Positions 20,131 to 31,429 of a stretch of DNA of 64,000 bases are shown here, piece by piece. The position numbers were made by a program, and so were the translations under genes. How positions within the stretch are numbered: position 1 is the stretch's first letter; every line of letters starts with the position of its first letter. The notes beneath the pieces are model-generated. The model saw only the letters and a list, made by a program, of their open reading frames with translations. It did not search any database and was not told where the DNA came from. The stretch comes from Prorocentrum cordatum (taxonomy: Eukaryota > Sar > Dinophyceae > Prorocentrales > Prorocentraceae): positions 274,001 to 338,000 of the forward strand of contig CAUYUJ010014556.1 in the NCBI GenBank assembly GCA_963575745.1, given 5' to 3'.

Positions 20131-20970
20131 TCGGGCGGGCGTGGCAACAAAAATCTCGGCGGACTTTTTTCGCCGTTTTCGGGGGCCCTCGCCGGGCCCT
20201 GGGGCCATTACAGAACGGCTCAGGATGAAAAGCCGGCCCCAGGGAAGTTGTGCAGACCTGTGGGGGTCCACGCATCGAAACAACTTGAGCGCCTGATGTA
20301 TGGGTTGACAGGGGGCGATGCCCATCGGTCAGACGAAGTGGGTGGAAGTAGTCAGGGTTTCCGCTCGCCCCTGAGGAGGAGGGAGGCGGGAAAACTGCTC
20401 GACACTTGAAACAGGAAAGCGCCCAAAGTGGATGGGAATCTGGGACCCCCCAAAAACATATCTCCAATGACCGGTGGGTGTGCGGGGTGCGGACGAGGAG
20501 TTGCAGGAGAGGAGGCCCTAAAGGGCCCCCGAGCTGCGGTCGCGGCCCCCAAACGCGCCATTTCCTCGCCTTCCGTTCAACTGTTTGTCCCACCCTGGGC
20601 TGCCGTCCGCCCGAGCTCAGGCGGATCCCCCGCGCCCTCGTCGGCCACCTGCGGACGTCAGGAGCAACGTCAGGGGGGCAGGCTCGGGATCGAGGCTCGA
20701 GGTCTGAGATTTCAACTTTTCGGGCGTTCCCCTCGGTTTCCGACAGTTTTCCAGCCCCAGGATGCCTTCCAGCAGCTGCGCCTCGATGAGGGCGTTCTGG
20801 GGGTGCCTGGATCGTCCCGAACGGTCGCTAGGGACCCGAGTCGACTCGAAAACTACCATGGGGTAGGCTCAGAGGGGGATACATCGACCCCCTCGCCCAT
20901 GGATTACCGACAAAGGCCCGATAGCCCACCCCGCCGGCTTCTTGTGAGCAGGGAGCTTCTTCGTTGGGGT
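20131..20970. other. Unassigned sequence
   Basis: Non-repetitive. A stretch near 20,762-20,800 (GCCTTCCAGCAGCTGCGCCT) is shared, inverted, with 61,700-61,730, so part of it may be an old mobile or coding fragment. Confidence 0.5.
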
Positions 20971-20974
20971 GGGT

Positions 20975-20977
20975 GGA

Positions 20978-21014
<37 letters not shown>

Positions 21015-21051
21015 GGTCGTGGTCGTGGTCATCGAAGTCGTCATCGAGGTC

Positions 21052-21086
<35 letters not shown>

Positions 21087-21103
21087 GGTCGCGGTCGTGG
21101 TCG

Positions 21104-21166
<63 letters not shown>

Positions 21167-21260
21167 TCTCGTGGTCGGCGTCGTCGTCGTCGTCGTCGTC
21201 GTCGTCATCGTCCTGGTGGTGATGGTGGTGGAGGTGGTGGTGATCGTCGTTGTTGGGGGG
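20975..21260 (+). repeat. TCG/GTC microsatellite
   Basis: TCGTCGTCGT repeats with a GTGGTCGTGGTC middle section. Poly-Ser, poly-Val and poly-Arg frames result. Confidence 0.95.
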
Positions 21261-22095
21261 GAAGCCCTCTCAGCAACTAGAGTCTGACGGGAGCTTCCGT
21301 TCTGTGGCTGCTGCACCTGGATAGGCTTGCTGGGGCCTCCACTGTGGTCTGGCAGCCGCTCCGACGGCGGTCAAACGCATCTTTTGGAGAGGGGGGAAGC
21401 GGACGCGGGCAGCCGATGATCAACGTTCCTCATGTCTCTTCTCAGTGCTGTGCCGAGATCCTGGCATGAGCGTGCACTCTGCGGCAAAACACAAACCGCG
21501 CATGCGGGATGTTTCAGGCCGAAAAAAAGCCTAGCTGGGCTGCAAATTTCGACGACACACGGCGGCACATCGACCAGAGAAAGAACGGCTTAACCACGCT
21601 ACTAGAAGGGGAACTGTCGCGTGAGAAACCCTTTACCGGTGAAAACGGCAGGACCCGCACATGCGCCCAACGTGAGCGGGGGAGGGCAGAGGGGGAAGGA
21701 AGAGGGAGAAGCAACTACAAACTTGCAAGAAGCCGCCTCAATGCCGGAGCAGAGGAACCAATGCTAAGAATGGCCCGCGTACAATACAGCAAACGGAAGC
21801 AATACGCGCGTGAGGCGAGAACTTGATAATAAACTCGATTGACACATGAGTGCGATTTCATGCTCGCCACCGTGGGGCACGCAACCATGCAGGCCCAGGG
21901 CCGACTGGAAACCCAAAGTCAGAAGGGGCCCGGCGACTGGGAAAGCTCCAATGTCGAAGCTCGGCGGAAGGCGGGCGCCGGTGTCCCTGCAGCTGCCGAC
22001 CTCCGTGCGGGGCGGACCAGCGCAGCGCAGGGCAATCCCAGCCGCGCCCCTGAAGAAAAAAAACACGCAAAGCTGGCTCCATGCACCGCAGCAAG
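21261..22095. other. Unassigned sequence
   Basis: Single-copy looking. The frame near 21,509-21,826 is charged but not recognisable. No repeats stand out. Confidence 0.45.
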
Positions 22096-22180
22096 AGGAG
22101 ATGGAGGAGGAGGAGGAGGAGGAGGAGGAGGAGGAGGAGGAGGAGGAGGAGGAGGAGGAGGAGGAGGACGAGGGGGAGGG
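22096..22180 (+). repeat. GGA microsatellite
   Basis: GGAGGAGGAG for about 70 bp, ending GACGAGGGGGAGGGGG. Confidence 0.95.
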
Positions 22181-22790
22181 GGTTGAGGAGAGGACGGAGA
22201 ACTCCCCAGCACCAACCAAGTCGGGGCGAGCTGACCTGCGGGCGCACTGCCGCGAGCGCACGTTGGCACCGAGGGCCGGCGAGAAACAAAGTACGCAATG
22301 CAGCCAGAACGATCCATCATATTAAATAATACAAAGAAGCCTGTATACGACCACCTCGCCCGCCCACAAACCCGCAATGTGGCCGACCCAGGAGAGCAAC
22401 GGCAGCAGGGGGCAGAGGAGGGAACGACACCCGGGACCAGGACGAGCCTGGAGCCGGGGGAAGGAGGAGGGCGAGCGACAGGAGACGACGCCCGAGAGGA
22501 GGGGGAAAGGCGAAGCCCGGGCGACCGCCCGAGAGACGGGCAAGAGGGAGAGCAGGCAGAAAAGCGACGCGGGACGGCGGAGGAGGGGGCGACGACACCA
22601 CCCACAAAGCAGGCGGGCGACTGGGCGATTGTACGCTCTGCTCGCGTGCTCTGGGCCTCCACTGCCGCGAGCAGACCTGCGCGCACGGAGCAGCAAATCG
22701 GCACCACGGATCGGGAGGAGGGGGAGGACGGAGGAAAGGAGGAGAGGAACGGCCGACGGCCACAGCGTCGGCTCAGAAGTCGCCTGGCGC
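22181..22790. other. Unassigned sequence
   Basis: GC-rich with no tandem structure and no protein motif that I can name. Confidence 0.45.
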
Positions 22791-22792
22791 AG

Positions 22793-23125
22793 TCACGCAG
22801 ATCGCGCCCCAAGCAGTTGAAGGCGCAGCCGTGGACCAGTTCTCCGCCACACGGAAGCCAAGGTGCGCTTGGACGGCGCGTGGCCGGCAGGCACCTCCCG
22901 CAGGGAGTGCTCCATGGCGCGCCACGCCTGGTGGGCAAGAGAGCCGCCCACCGGGCGGGCTGCGTTAACACCGCGGTACATTGAGTACGCGCCGAAGGCC
23001 CCCAGCATCAGCATGTCCTGGATGTAATGGCCATCGTCCACCCCGAACCAGAGATGCAGCAGCCATTCGTGGCCAATCCCCAGCGACGTCGCGTGGTACT
23101 CTTGCCCATTCTTCTTCCCTTTCCC
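22793..23125 (-). pseudogene. Possible 3' fragment of a non-LTR retrotransposon frame
   Basis: The minus frame reads LGIGHEWLLHLWFGVDDGHY followed by AFGAYSMYRGVNAARPVGG and AWRAMEHSLREVPAGH. The style resembles the C-terminal tail after the reverse transcriptase in dinoflagellate LINE-like elements. It is on the same strand as, and downstream of, element A, separated from it by a GAGAAG microsatellite and ~500 bp. No catalytic motif is present, so the call rests on context and composition. Confidence 0.3.
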
Positions 23126-23144
23126 ATTTTCCAAGAGGGGAAAG

Positions 23145-23235
23145 AGAATCATGGGAAGGAGGGGGAGGAGGAGAAGGAGAAGGAGAAGGAGAAGGAAAAG
23201 GAGAAGGAGAAGGAGAAGGAGGAGCGAGCGAGCGA
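23145..23235 (+). repeat. GGA then GAGAAG microsatellite
   Basis: GGAGGGGGAGGAGG followed by about nine GAGAAG-type hexamers, then GAGCGAGCGAGCGA. Confidence 0.95.
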
Positions 23236-23700
23236 GCGACCTTGGCAGCAGTTCGTTCGACTTCGGGCACGGGGCACGAGCCTAACTAATTTGGGCGCCT
23301 GTCAGCGTCCTGAATTGCTGCTGGTTCTGTCGTTGGGCGAGGCGGAAGGGCGCCTGAGGGAACCCGTGGGGGCCTATATAGCCTAGGGCCCCTCGTCGGC
23401 CCTAGGCCGTCTCCATCCTCCTAATTTGAGCAAAACTAGAGGGCGAAACTCTAGGCTCAACCCTCCCTGCCTGCAACTATATACGTAGTTACATGCTTAG
23501 TGGACGCTCAGGGCACACTCAGTATATAAGTATGCGCATCGCGTGCTCACTGCGCCGTGCTACACGACATACATGCATGTGTGAAACGTTGAACGTGATG
23601 CTGCTACTACTCTATATTGCCAGTGCCGCCACGCTCAAGGGTCTAGAGAGCAAGAATCCTTTCCGTAGATGTCGTGGCTGCCACTTCGCCATGGCAGTGA
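23236..23700. other. Unassigned sequence
   Basis: Less GC-rich than its surroundings, with short AT patches near 23,475-23,535. No recognisable feature. Confidence 0.45.
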
Positions 23701-23729
23701 GAGCAGAGCTCGATCTTGATGGACATAGC

Positions 23730-24831
23730 TCACTGCAACTCACAGCCCCACTGCCGGTCCCAACGTGTGGTCGTGGTTGTGGACATCTGGCGGATGAAGG
23801 CCAAGAAAAGGAATAGTATTCTGTAGTCTGTGCCCAGACGTGGCTGATGAGAGATGTATTGGTAATCGCGCTCTGGACGAAACTGCTGTAGCCGATGGAA
23901 CTGCATGTCAAACAGCGGCAGGGCAGAAGTGGCTTTCCGCACAAGGATATGTTGGTGGCCCAGCGCTTCAGCATGTCCTTTGCTCGCTGACTTCCGCTGG
24001 CTGCCTGTCTTCGCATACTTTCCACGTGTGCTGCGGCGTATCTTACATCTTGTAGGCGCATAGCTGGCTCTGACATGCGCGCTCGAGGGCGCTGGGTGGT
24101 GCGAACCCCTGAATCGGCTCCCTCCCACGTGCGTGATGGCCTGATGCATCGCCTGTCGAAGCTTCAGCTCCGAGGTTGCTGGCGTTCTGATCGGCTCCTT
24201 CAATCCATCGCCTTGTAGCTGCTCCCTGGCTCTATTGACTGCGGCGATGTTCGATTCGTCCGCGAGCGGGCGGACTGCATGCGCGTTGTGCATTGTCTGC
24301 GCCTTGAACTGTTTGGGCTGGCCCGTCTGGGCGTGGGCGACCTTGGCTTGGAAGTGTGGGGTGAGGTCCTCCACGTTCATCTTGAGTAAGAACTGATAGT
24401 CCGCAGCAAACTCTGCCCATTGAATAAGTACTGCCCCGAGCCCGCCGTCTCCAGCTTCCTGTGCGAGCCCGCGTGTCGCTTCATCACCTGCTATGCTGTG
24501 CTTCGTGCCGTAGATGAACCGCTTCTTATGCCCCCTTCCCGTGCTTGAGGGAGAGGTCTTCGACTGATGTATCTGCGCCCAGTCATGTCGCTTCCATGCG
24601 TGATCGAGTTGATCAGCGGTCTCGATGCGTCGTTCCAAAGTGTGCCATCGGCGCGCAGCTTGTAATTCACGAATGAACAATCCAAATTTTAGGCATATTT
24701 CATTGTGTCTAGCTTGGTGCGGGTTCTTCTGGTCGAGAGCTTTACTGCCTTCTCGCCCTAGTCGCTCACGAAGTTCATCTCGATATCTGATCAGCGCGAC
24801 CCTCTCCGCGCTCACGTACTCGTTCTTCTGA
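23730..24831 (-). pseudogene. Linker region of element A polyprotein
   Basis: An open frame of about 360 codons from 24,815, or slightly upstream, with ERVALIRYRDELRERLGREG and ARRWHTLERRIETADQLDHA. Charged helical content between endonuclease and reverse transcriptase is usual in such elements. The frame changes again near 24,070, where another frame reads LQDVRYAAAHVESMRRQAA. No reverse transcriptase motif could be placed. Confidence 0.45.
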
Positions 24832-24854
24832 GAAGGGTGCCCCCCTGGTAGAAA

Positions 24855-25940
24855 TTATCGTTGCGGACTTTTGTGAATGTTGGCCCTCAGTAGGTCCCAT
24901 CCAGTTTGTATGTCATCTCGCTCCCATAATTGTCTCCATGCGTCTTCTGGCGTCTCCTCGGTGTTCTTCTCATATTCCCTCATGTACTCAATGCGCAGAT
25001 GGCCGTGCACATGCTCGCCCATTGAATAGCCTCGATGTGCCTGAGGGTGCTGAGCGCCTTTGTGTACTACTTCCGTGCGAGTGTCTAACTCCATGAGCAG
25101 TTGGATATGGTCCGAGCACTCGAAGCGCCATTGCAGTCGCCGCCCGAGCACTCGAAGCGTCTTGAGGGTGATGATGCGCTGCTTGGGTTCGGTGGCGCGA
25201 CGTACTGATCGATTTTGCTGCTGGCGGCACCGCTGAAATATGTTGGTCCCATATCCCAGTATCTGCTTGCAAATGTCTGGTGGTTCTCCTCGAGCGCGTC
25301 TCGAACTCGCTGTGAAACTGCTTCTTCCATCCATGAGCGTTTTTATTTCAACTGTGTGTCCAGCTTGATAATATCTGCGTTCAGTGGCGTCTCTTCGGAT
25401 GTCGAGTGGGCTATTCAGACCTCCTCCCATAATAATGAAACGTTGATATCCAAGCTTGTCGGCTGTCTTGTTGAACCAAGCCATGCTTTTATCGACCGCC
25501 TCTTTCAGCAAGGACGGCGTGGTACCCTTGGGTGGCATGTATTCAGGAAAGAGAGCCACCGTACATGCTCGAATGCGAGACTTTGTCATAGCGGTCCGCC
25601 CTGCGATGGCCCTGGACCGTGGTGGGAACGAGGTCTGCTGCATAGTGCCCTTCATCTCCGCATCTAACACCGCCGCCAGATCGCAGGAACAGTTTGACCA
25701 CCGTGAATTTCGGGGCCCTGACTGCACGCACGTGTGGTTCGGCAAGTTCTCCTGCGTCGCGTCCTCATTCTTCATTGCGGCACGCCCAGTTCCGTTGAGC
25801 ATCATAATATCGACGGTCGGCGTGCTATTCGATTTTTTTTCCAGATGTGTGTGGTCAGCCCATCCGACATTATATGCCAAAGCTCTCAATACCATGGCGA
25901 ACACGATTCCTGCGGGTGGAGGGAAGGAAGAGTAAGCACT
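24855..25940 (-). pseudogene. AP-endonuclease-like domain of element A, catalytic Asp changed
   Basis: This domain nicks target DNA for target-primed reverse transcription in LINE elements. The frame starts around VLRALAYNVGWADHT, with VDIMMLNGTG, then FPEYMPPKGTTPSLL. FIIMGGGLNSPLD (25,439-25,401) stands where the family has GD-N, so the aspartate is Gly. ECSDHIQLLMEL (about 25,125-25,090) is the C-terminal SDH motif. The frame is otherwise open for over 350 codons and ends at a TGA near 24,855, where the polyprotein should continue. Loss of the Asp and the stop suggest an inactive copy. Confidence 0.65.
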
Positions 25941-26100
25941 GCAGGCCAGCCTAGGCCTGCCGCCCCGCATGTTAGTGACCTCCACCCGTGGGTTGTACGG
26001 TGTGGTAGGTGTGGTGGGAGCTCCTGCTGTGCTGTGAGCCACAGCAGCTCCTGGAGAAGGAGGAGGAGGACGAGGAGGAAACAGAGGATGCTTCATTCCT

Positions 26101-26775
26101 GGGTTGCAGCGTGAGCAGTCATGGTGATGTAATAATTGCCGCGGGCTCCGACAGGAGGCGGTCCCTAGATAGCGTCATTCGGATCGACTAGATGTGTTGT
26201 CCCAGTGCTCGTGGTGGTCCAGCCTGCGTAGCTTTTCGAAACATGCCCCGCGGGATCAACACGTGGTCGAGTTGAGAGCTTGCTCCTGTGGCGCCGTGGT
26301 AGGAACGCCCCGCGCAACTGAAAGTCGTCACTTAAATGGGTTCGAATCACTTCAGTGGTGGGATCATTGTCCCCGCCGCACAGCGCTGCCTGGCAAGAGC
26401 TGCAGCCGTGCCTGTGCAAAGCTTGTGACCGACCTGCCTGTTCTCACAGCCTGGTTGTCCAGTGAGTCCAGCTTCGAAGTTGAGATCCAAACAGAGGGTG
26501 ACCAATCTTCCCTCCTCCCCTCCATTGCCGCTGCAGAAGATGTTTGGCATCGTGTGCGCCAAACGCTTCTTAGGCGTTAAAAAACGGCACCATGTCAGTG
26601 CCCAACCCATCCAGCCTGGGGTGCCGACCTCGTGTCGGTTGGCCAGGCCTGTCGGCGGGTAGCAGCTGCCCGAAAACATCGGCGGTGATCGGATCAAACC
26701 CGTCAAGCGCACCGACTATGCTGGCGGAGGGGCGCGCGGGGAGGTTAGGAGGGCGAGGGTCATGGGGACGAAGAG
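26101..26775 (-). other. Coding-like scraps upstream of element A
   Basis: Minus-strand frames such as KKRLAHTMPNIFCSGNGGEE (about 26,570-26,510) and GGDNDPTTEVIRTHLSDDFQ (about 26,380-26,320) look like decayed coding sequence, and may be the 5' region of element A. Not assignable to a family. Confidence 0.3.
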
Positions 26776-26865
26776 GATGAGGATGGGATGAGGAGGAGGA
26801 CAAGGGGATGAGGAGGGGGAGGAAGAGGAGGAGGAGGAGGAGGAGGAGGATGAGGAGGAGGACCA
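26776..26865 (+). repeat. GGA/GATGAG microsatellite
   Basis: GGATGAGGATGGGATGAGGA leading into GGAGGAGGAGG. Confidence 0.9.
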
Positions 26866-27184
26866 GTGTAAACCCAGAGTCATCAACGATGTTGGAATTA
26901 ACCCTCCCTCCAAGCTCTCTCTTTATAGACCCCTACCACCGTTCATTTCCATTGAGGGAGCTGCCTCGTTGGAAGACACCCGTTTGAAGACCTTGAAACA
27001 TGCCGAAGATTTGTTCTCGGGGTTTCCACGCCACGGATCAACCTGATAGCTGTGTTTTGACGATTTGGAATCGTGACGGAACGCCGTTCTTGGGACTTCA
27101 AAACCGCGAGCCAGCATAACTGTTGCACCCGCAGGGTCCAGAATGTTTCCCAAACGCCATTCCTGGTACGTTGATCGTGGGATT
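26866..27184. other. Unassigned sequence
   Basis: Short non-repetitive stretch between a microsatellite and the 83-bp array. Confidence 0.45.
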
Positions 27185-27765
27185 CCGTGAAACTCCTGCA
27201 AGTTTCTACAGCGAATGCGCGCGGCGCTTAGTCGAGAGCTACATTTTGAAAACGACCCGCCCTCAAGCTGTGAAGCTCGTGCAAGTTTTTAAAAACGAAT
27301 GTGCGCGGCGCTATGGCGAGAGCCACATTTTCAAAACGACCCGCCCTCAACCAGTGAAGCTCTTGCAATTGGCGAGAACCACATTCTGAAAACGACCCGC
27401 CTCAATCCGTGAAGCTCTTGCAAATGTTTGAAAACGGATGTGCGCGGCGCTAAAGCAAGAACCACATTTTGAAAACGACCCGCTCTCAAGCTGTGAAGCT
27501 CGTGCAATTTTCTTAAAACGAATTTGCGCGGCGCGAAGGCGAGAGCCACATTTTGAAAACGACCCGCCCTCAACCCGTGAAACTCTTGCAATTTGTTGGA
27601 ACGAATGTGCGCGGCGCTAAAGCGAGAATCACATTTTGAAGAGGAACCGCCCTCAATCCGTGAAGCCCTTGCACATGTTTGGAACGAATGTGCACGGCAC
27701 ACAAGCGAGAGCCGCATTTTGAAAACGACCCGCCCTCCAGCTGTGAAGCTGTTGCCACTTTTCTA
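27185..27765 (-). repeat. ~83-bp tandem repeat, about seven units
   Basis: GCGCGGCGCT-type anchors at about 27,221, 27,303, 27,442, 27,526, 27,609 and 27,691, with one shortened unit near 27,365. Each unit has GAGAGCCACATTTTGAAAAC and GACCCGCCCTCAA. This is the reverse complement of the array at 18,730-19,150. Confidence 0.9.
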
Positions 27766-27819
27766 GCTTCAGAATCATGAATGGTGAAGAAATCTAAAAC
27801 GACGGCCACATTTTGGGAA

Positions 27820-27947
27820 CGACCGGAGGAGGAGGAGGAGGAGGAGGATGAGGAGGAAGAGGATGGGAAAGAGGAGGAGGAGGAGGTGGAAGGGAGGGGG
27901 GGGGGTAAGGGTAGGCGTCGGAGTAGGAAGAGGAGTAGGAATAAGAC

Positions 27948-27979
<32 letters not shown>

Positions 27980-28145
27980 GGAGGAGGAGGCGGAGGAGGA
28001 GGAGGAGGAGGAAGGGGAGGAGGAGGAGGAGGAGCATGATGATGAGGAGGAGGAGGAGGAGGAGGAGGAGGAGGAAAGGTGTGGGTGGGTGGGTAGGGGG
28101 GGCGCCAGCGGTGGAGGCGGAGGAGGGCGAGGAGGAGGAGGAGGG

Positions 28146-28195
<50 letters not shown>

Positions 28196-28345
28196 GTGAT
28201 GGTGATGGTGATGGTGATGATGCTGCTGATGATGATGATGATGATGATGACGATGAGGACAATGTTGATGATAATGGTGATGATGATGAGGAGGAGGAGG
28301 AGGCGGAGGAGGGGGGATACGGGGATGAGGGGCATAGGGGGGTGC
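27820..28345 (+). repeat. Mixed GGA/GAT microsatellite, ~500 bp
   Basis: Alternating blocks of GGAGGAGGAG and GATGATGATG, with an almost pure ATG block at 28,149-28,195 and a GGTGATGGTGATGG patch. Confidence 0.95.
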
Positions 28346-28890
28346 CATGTTAGAGAGGATGAGGAGGAAGAAGAGGAAGAGGTGGAAACGGGGGAGGAGA
28401 GGGGGGGGGAGGAAGAGGAGCAGGGAAACAAAGGGGGAGGAGGAGTTCGACTTCCAGCCTTCTTCTTGCTGGCCGCAACGGCAGCAGCAGACGAGACAGG
28501 CACGTGGGAACGGCGGCGGCAGCGCAGAGAGGGGCAGAAAGGAGGACTAAAAAGTAGAGATGTCGGGCCGTCGGCTCCTGTGCGCCCTGGCCAGGCGCGC
28601 GGCGGCTGGCGCAAGCATCTGCAGGCCTCGGGGCTCCGCCTGGGTGGCGATGCCTCGCCCGAGGCCCCCTCACCCATCCAGGGGCGTTCCAACGCATAGG
28701 TTGGACTCAGGGTTGGGAACTTCAGCAACGAAGCCAAAACGAACCATCCCCACGCGGGCCCCACCGTCGAACGATCCGCGACAAGACGTATGGCCTCGGA
28801 CAGGGGGGGGATGGATTCAATGCAGTCCTGGAAAAGAAGAGGTCTGCTCTTGGACCTTCCCTGGTTGTGCGCTTGCCGGCTAGCTGGTTA
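28346..28890. other. Unassigned, with an N-terminus-like frame
   Basis: From 28,560 a plus frame starts MSGRRLLCALARRAAAG, which resembles an arginine-rich targeting peptide, but it runs only 107 codons and has no domain. I do not call a gene. Confidence 0.35.
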
Positions 28891-28897
28891 TGCCACC

Positions 28898-29530
28898 TCA
28901 GCGAGCGATTATAGAAATCGCGTCCTGCATTGGCAGTGCCTGCCCCCGCCTCCTCATTAGATCATGTACAACACTCAGAATACTACGTACTTGTATCTGG
29001 CAGCTTCCAAGACTGACTCTGGCGACTCCACGGGCCCAGTTGATGGTGATGCTAATGTCGCCGTTGATGTTCAGGGGCAGGTAGTACCGCTCTAGGTTCT
29101 CCTTCCCCCAAGTTCTCAAACCCTCGAAAGTGGCACGTTTGCGCTTCTGGCTCTGGAGGTCATGGGCTTTGTCGATGCGAGCTCGGCGGCAGCGATGTTC
29201 GAGGCTCGGGGCAGCGCGCGCTTGAACGCCGACGCGGTGTTCCAGAGACCATGCCAAAAACTCCTCCATGCCCGCCTCCCGCTCTTGATTGATCCTGCCC
29301 CTCCACTCCGCCCCCCATGGGTCACTGCAGAGATCCTCCCGCGTATGTAGTCCTCCTCGTCGATCCAACCCTGTGCTTCCATCTCTGTGGCTCGCTGCGT
29401 GCGCGTTTAGGTCCTGGCAGGTGCGCCTCCAGCGCCTGGCGCGACGCTGAGAGTCGTCGCTGCGAAGCCTCGGACAATGCATTCATGGCGGAGCGGGCCC
29501 ACCTCTGACGCCCGGTTGCCAATCTGAAAG
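28898..29530 (-). pseudogene. C-terminal tail of element B polyprotein
   Basis: Frames read SQRRLSASRQALEAHLPGPK (about 29,465-29,405), AQGWIDEEDYIRGRISAVTH, SGRRAWRSFWHGLWNTASAF and ATFEGLRTWGKENLERYYLP (about 29,130-29,070), in successive frames. Composition suits the post-RT tail; no enzymatic motif is expected there. A plus-strand gene is unlikely. Confidence 0.45.
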
Positions 29531-29599
29531 ATGAAGCAATAGAAATGTATCAGCGTTCCAAAGGCAGACTTCGATCGACTTGTGGTCAGCGTTCCTGTG

Positions 29600-30950
29600 C
29601 ATGGTGCGTGCTAGGCACGCCGCTCTTTTGGAGTGCTCTTCGCTGGTCTCGATTTCTCGTTTTCGGACTCGGGCAATCTGTTGCGGCGTCGGCGTCCCTC
29701 TTTCCAACTCTCGAACTCTCTCGGGCGTCGTTTGATTCCAAGCGGGATCTTCGGTACCGTAAAGCAGATAAGCAGTGGTAGCCTCGGAGTGGCGCTGCAT
29801 GCGCTCGTGGCGGGATGAAAAGGGGCTGTCGAAACTGGTGATCGCTGAAGAACATCTTAAAGGCCTGTCTGATTCGATGATGGATGGCTGCGTTGGAGTC
29901 CCCAGTCTCCGAGATAATGGTGCCTGGCAGGAGTTTTTTTTTGCGACGGGGAATTTGAATCGCACCTTGAAGCGCTCCAGGGTCCAGGAACAGCGAGGCA
30001 GGGGGCGCGTCCGGGACGTCCGTCGGGGGGGGGGGCGGCAAGGAACTCCGACCCGGGCCAAAAGACACGGATGCGCAAGGGTGCCTGCGCGTGGAGACTA
30101 GGGGTGAGGTGCTCCGTGCTTTGGCTTCTCAGAACAGGCCGGGCTTGCCCATTTCGCGCGTGGCATCCTGAATCGTCGCCTGCAGCTACTCAGCAGACGT
30201 GGCCAGCCGCGACCAGATATCAGCCCGCTGGAGGCCGCAGTAAGTGCTCTGGCGCCCTCGATCAGCGCCCCGCCGCCGGACTCACTCAAGATCATTCGAA
30301 GGTGGGAAAAGCTTAGCTCGCTAGCGAAATTCCGTTTGCCAGTGATAAAGGTGTCCCCCGTCTTTTCGCGTTCAGTGCAAGGTGTGGGCGATGGGCTCTG
30401 GGCTCTCTGGAGACTGGGGGCCAACTCCAGATCTACGCCCCCCAAGGGCAGAGCAGTAGCCGGGGCGCCGTGCGCGTTGCGAAACTGCGTCGCGCGGGGG
30501 CAGGGGCTGGGGCTGAGGTTGTCAAAGGCCGGCAGCGCGTCCAGTAAAAACACGAATCGCGGCAGCCTATCTGGCCGATCCCATGCTTCTGAACATATAT
30601 TCCGAATGAGGCCCGTCGCCTGGGTGCAGGCGCGCCGTTCCTGGGCAGCACTTATCAGGGCAGCCCCGCGGTGTAAAAACATATGCTGGGCCCCGCGTTC
30701 CTGTCCTAAACATGTCATTATGATTCTGGCCCAGGAAGCTGCAGATTGCCCCTCCTCCTCCTCCTCCTCCTCCTCCTCCTCCTCCTCCTCCTCCTCCTCC
30801 TCTTCCTTCTCCTCCAGGCGAGCCTCGAACAGCTGGGGGCAAACCTCGGCGCTGGTGGCCGAGGAGTTCGAGCGCCGTCTCAATGTAGATCTGGTCATTG
30901 CCAGCGGAGCTGTCCGACTTCAAGCGCGAGCGGGCGATGTGGAGGGGGCC
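29600..30950 (-). pseudogene. Reverse transcriptase-like region of element B
   Basis: NDQIYIETALELLGHQRRGL (about 30,910-30,850) and ATGLIRNICSEAWDRPDRLP lead into VFLLDALPAFDNLSP (30,560-30,505). The last resembles the palm motif A of non-LTR reverse transcriptases (LD...AFD). Downstream, GTIISETGDSNAAIHHRIRQ (about 29,930-29,865) and LLYGTEDPAW (about 29,770) match the post-catalytic and thumb layout. The Y/FADD motif was not found. A poly-Glu tract encoded by an inserted TCC/GGA microsatellite lies inside the domain. Confidence 0.6.
30750..30815 (+). repeat. TCC microsatellite inside the RT-like region
   Basis: About 18 CTC units plus CTTCCTTCTCC, read as poly-Glu or poly-Gly on the minus strand; it interrupts the retrotransposon coding sequence. 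Confidence 0.95.
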
Positions 30951-31429
30951 GGTGGCGAGTTCAGGGCGCCGGCGACCAGCGCGTGCCTCCCGACGCCCGC
31001 GATCACGATGTAGTCGCACTCGATGAAGGAAGTGCTCTCTCGTAGCAACTGGATCCTCGTGCTCCTCCCTCCAGAAGTCCCCAATGGGCGTGGCCGTCCT
31101 CGGCACCCCCCTCGATTGTGGAGGTGCTCTGGTGCGCCGACAGACTTTGCCTCCTTGGCCTTGTTGTTGGGAAATTCCATTCCCATCTTCTGTCTGCGCC
31201 GTGCTCGCTGAGCCCAGCGAAGACGCTGTCGGGTGCGCTTGCGCTCCGTGGTATCTGCGCCTCTTTTCAGGTCGTGCTCGAGCCTCGCAGCATCGAGCGG
31301 CCTGGCTTGCAGTGGGGGGCGCCTGGAGTGCGTGGTAGTGAATGGCGCAGTTGTAGCGCGAGCGTGTGTGACGTCGCTCGCCGTCTTGATGCCCTCGCAA
31401 GGTGGCGTCGGCACGTTCTGGAAATCGGT

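Larger units (their letters stand above)
23730..26100 (-). mobile_element. Non-LTR (LINE-like) retrotransposon relic, element A
   Basis: Reading right to left, an endonuclease/exonuclease/phosphatase-type region (about 25,940-24,855) is followed by a linker-like frame (24,831 to about 23,800). The two are separated by a stop near 24,855 and a frame change. The downstream reverse transcriptase is not found in place; a possible tail fragment is at 22,793-23,125. A further coding-like piece upstream (about 26,700-26,170) may be its 5' part. Element B is on the same strand 2.8 kb away with the same layout. Confidence 0.65.

Noticed and set aside
28560-28883. Gene start with targeting-peptide-like N-terminus
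   Set aside because: Short, no conserved domain, ends within 107 codons, and lies between a microsatellite and a retrotransposon tail.
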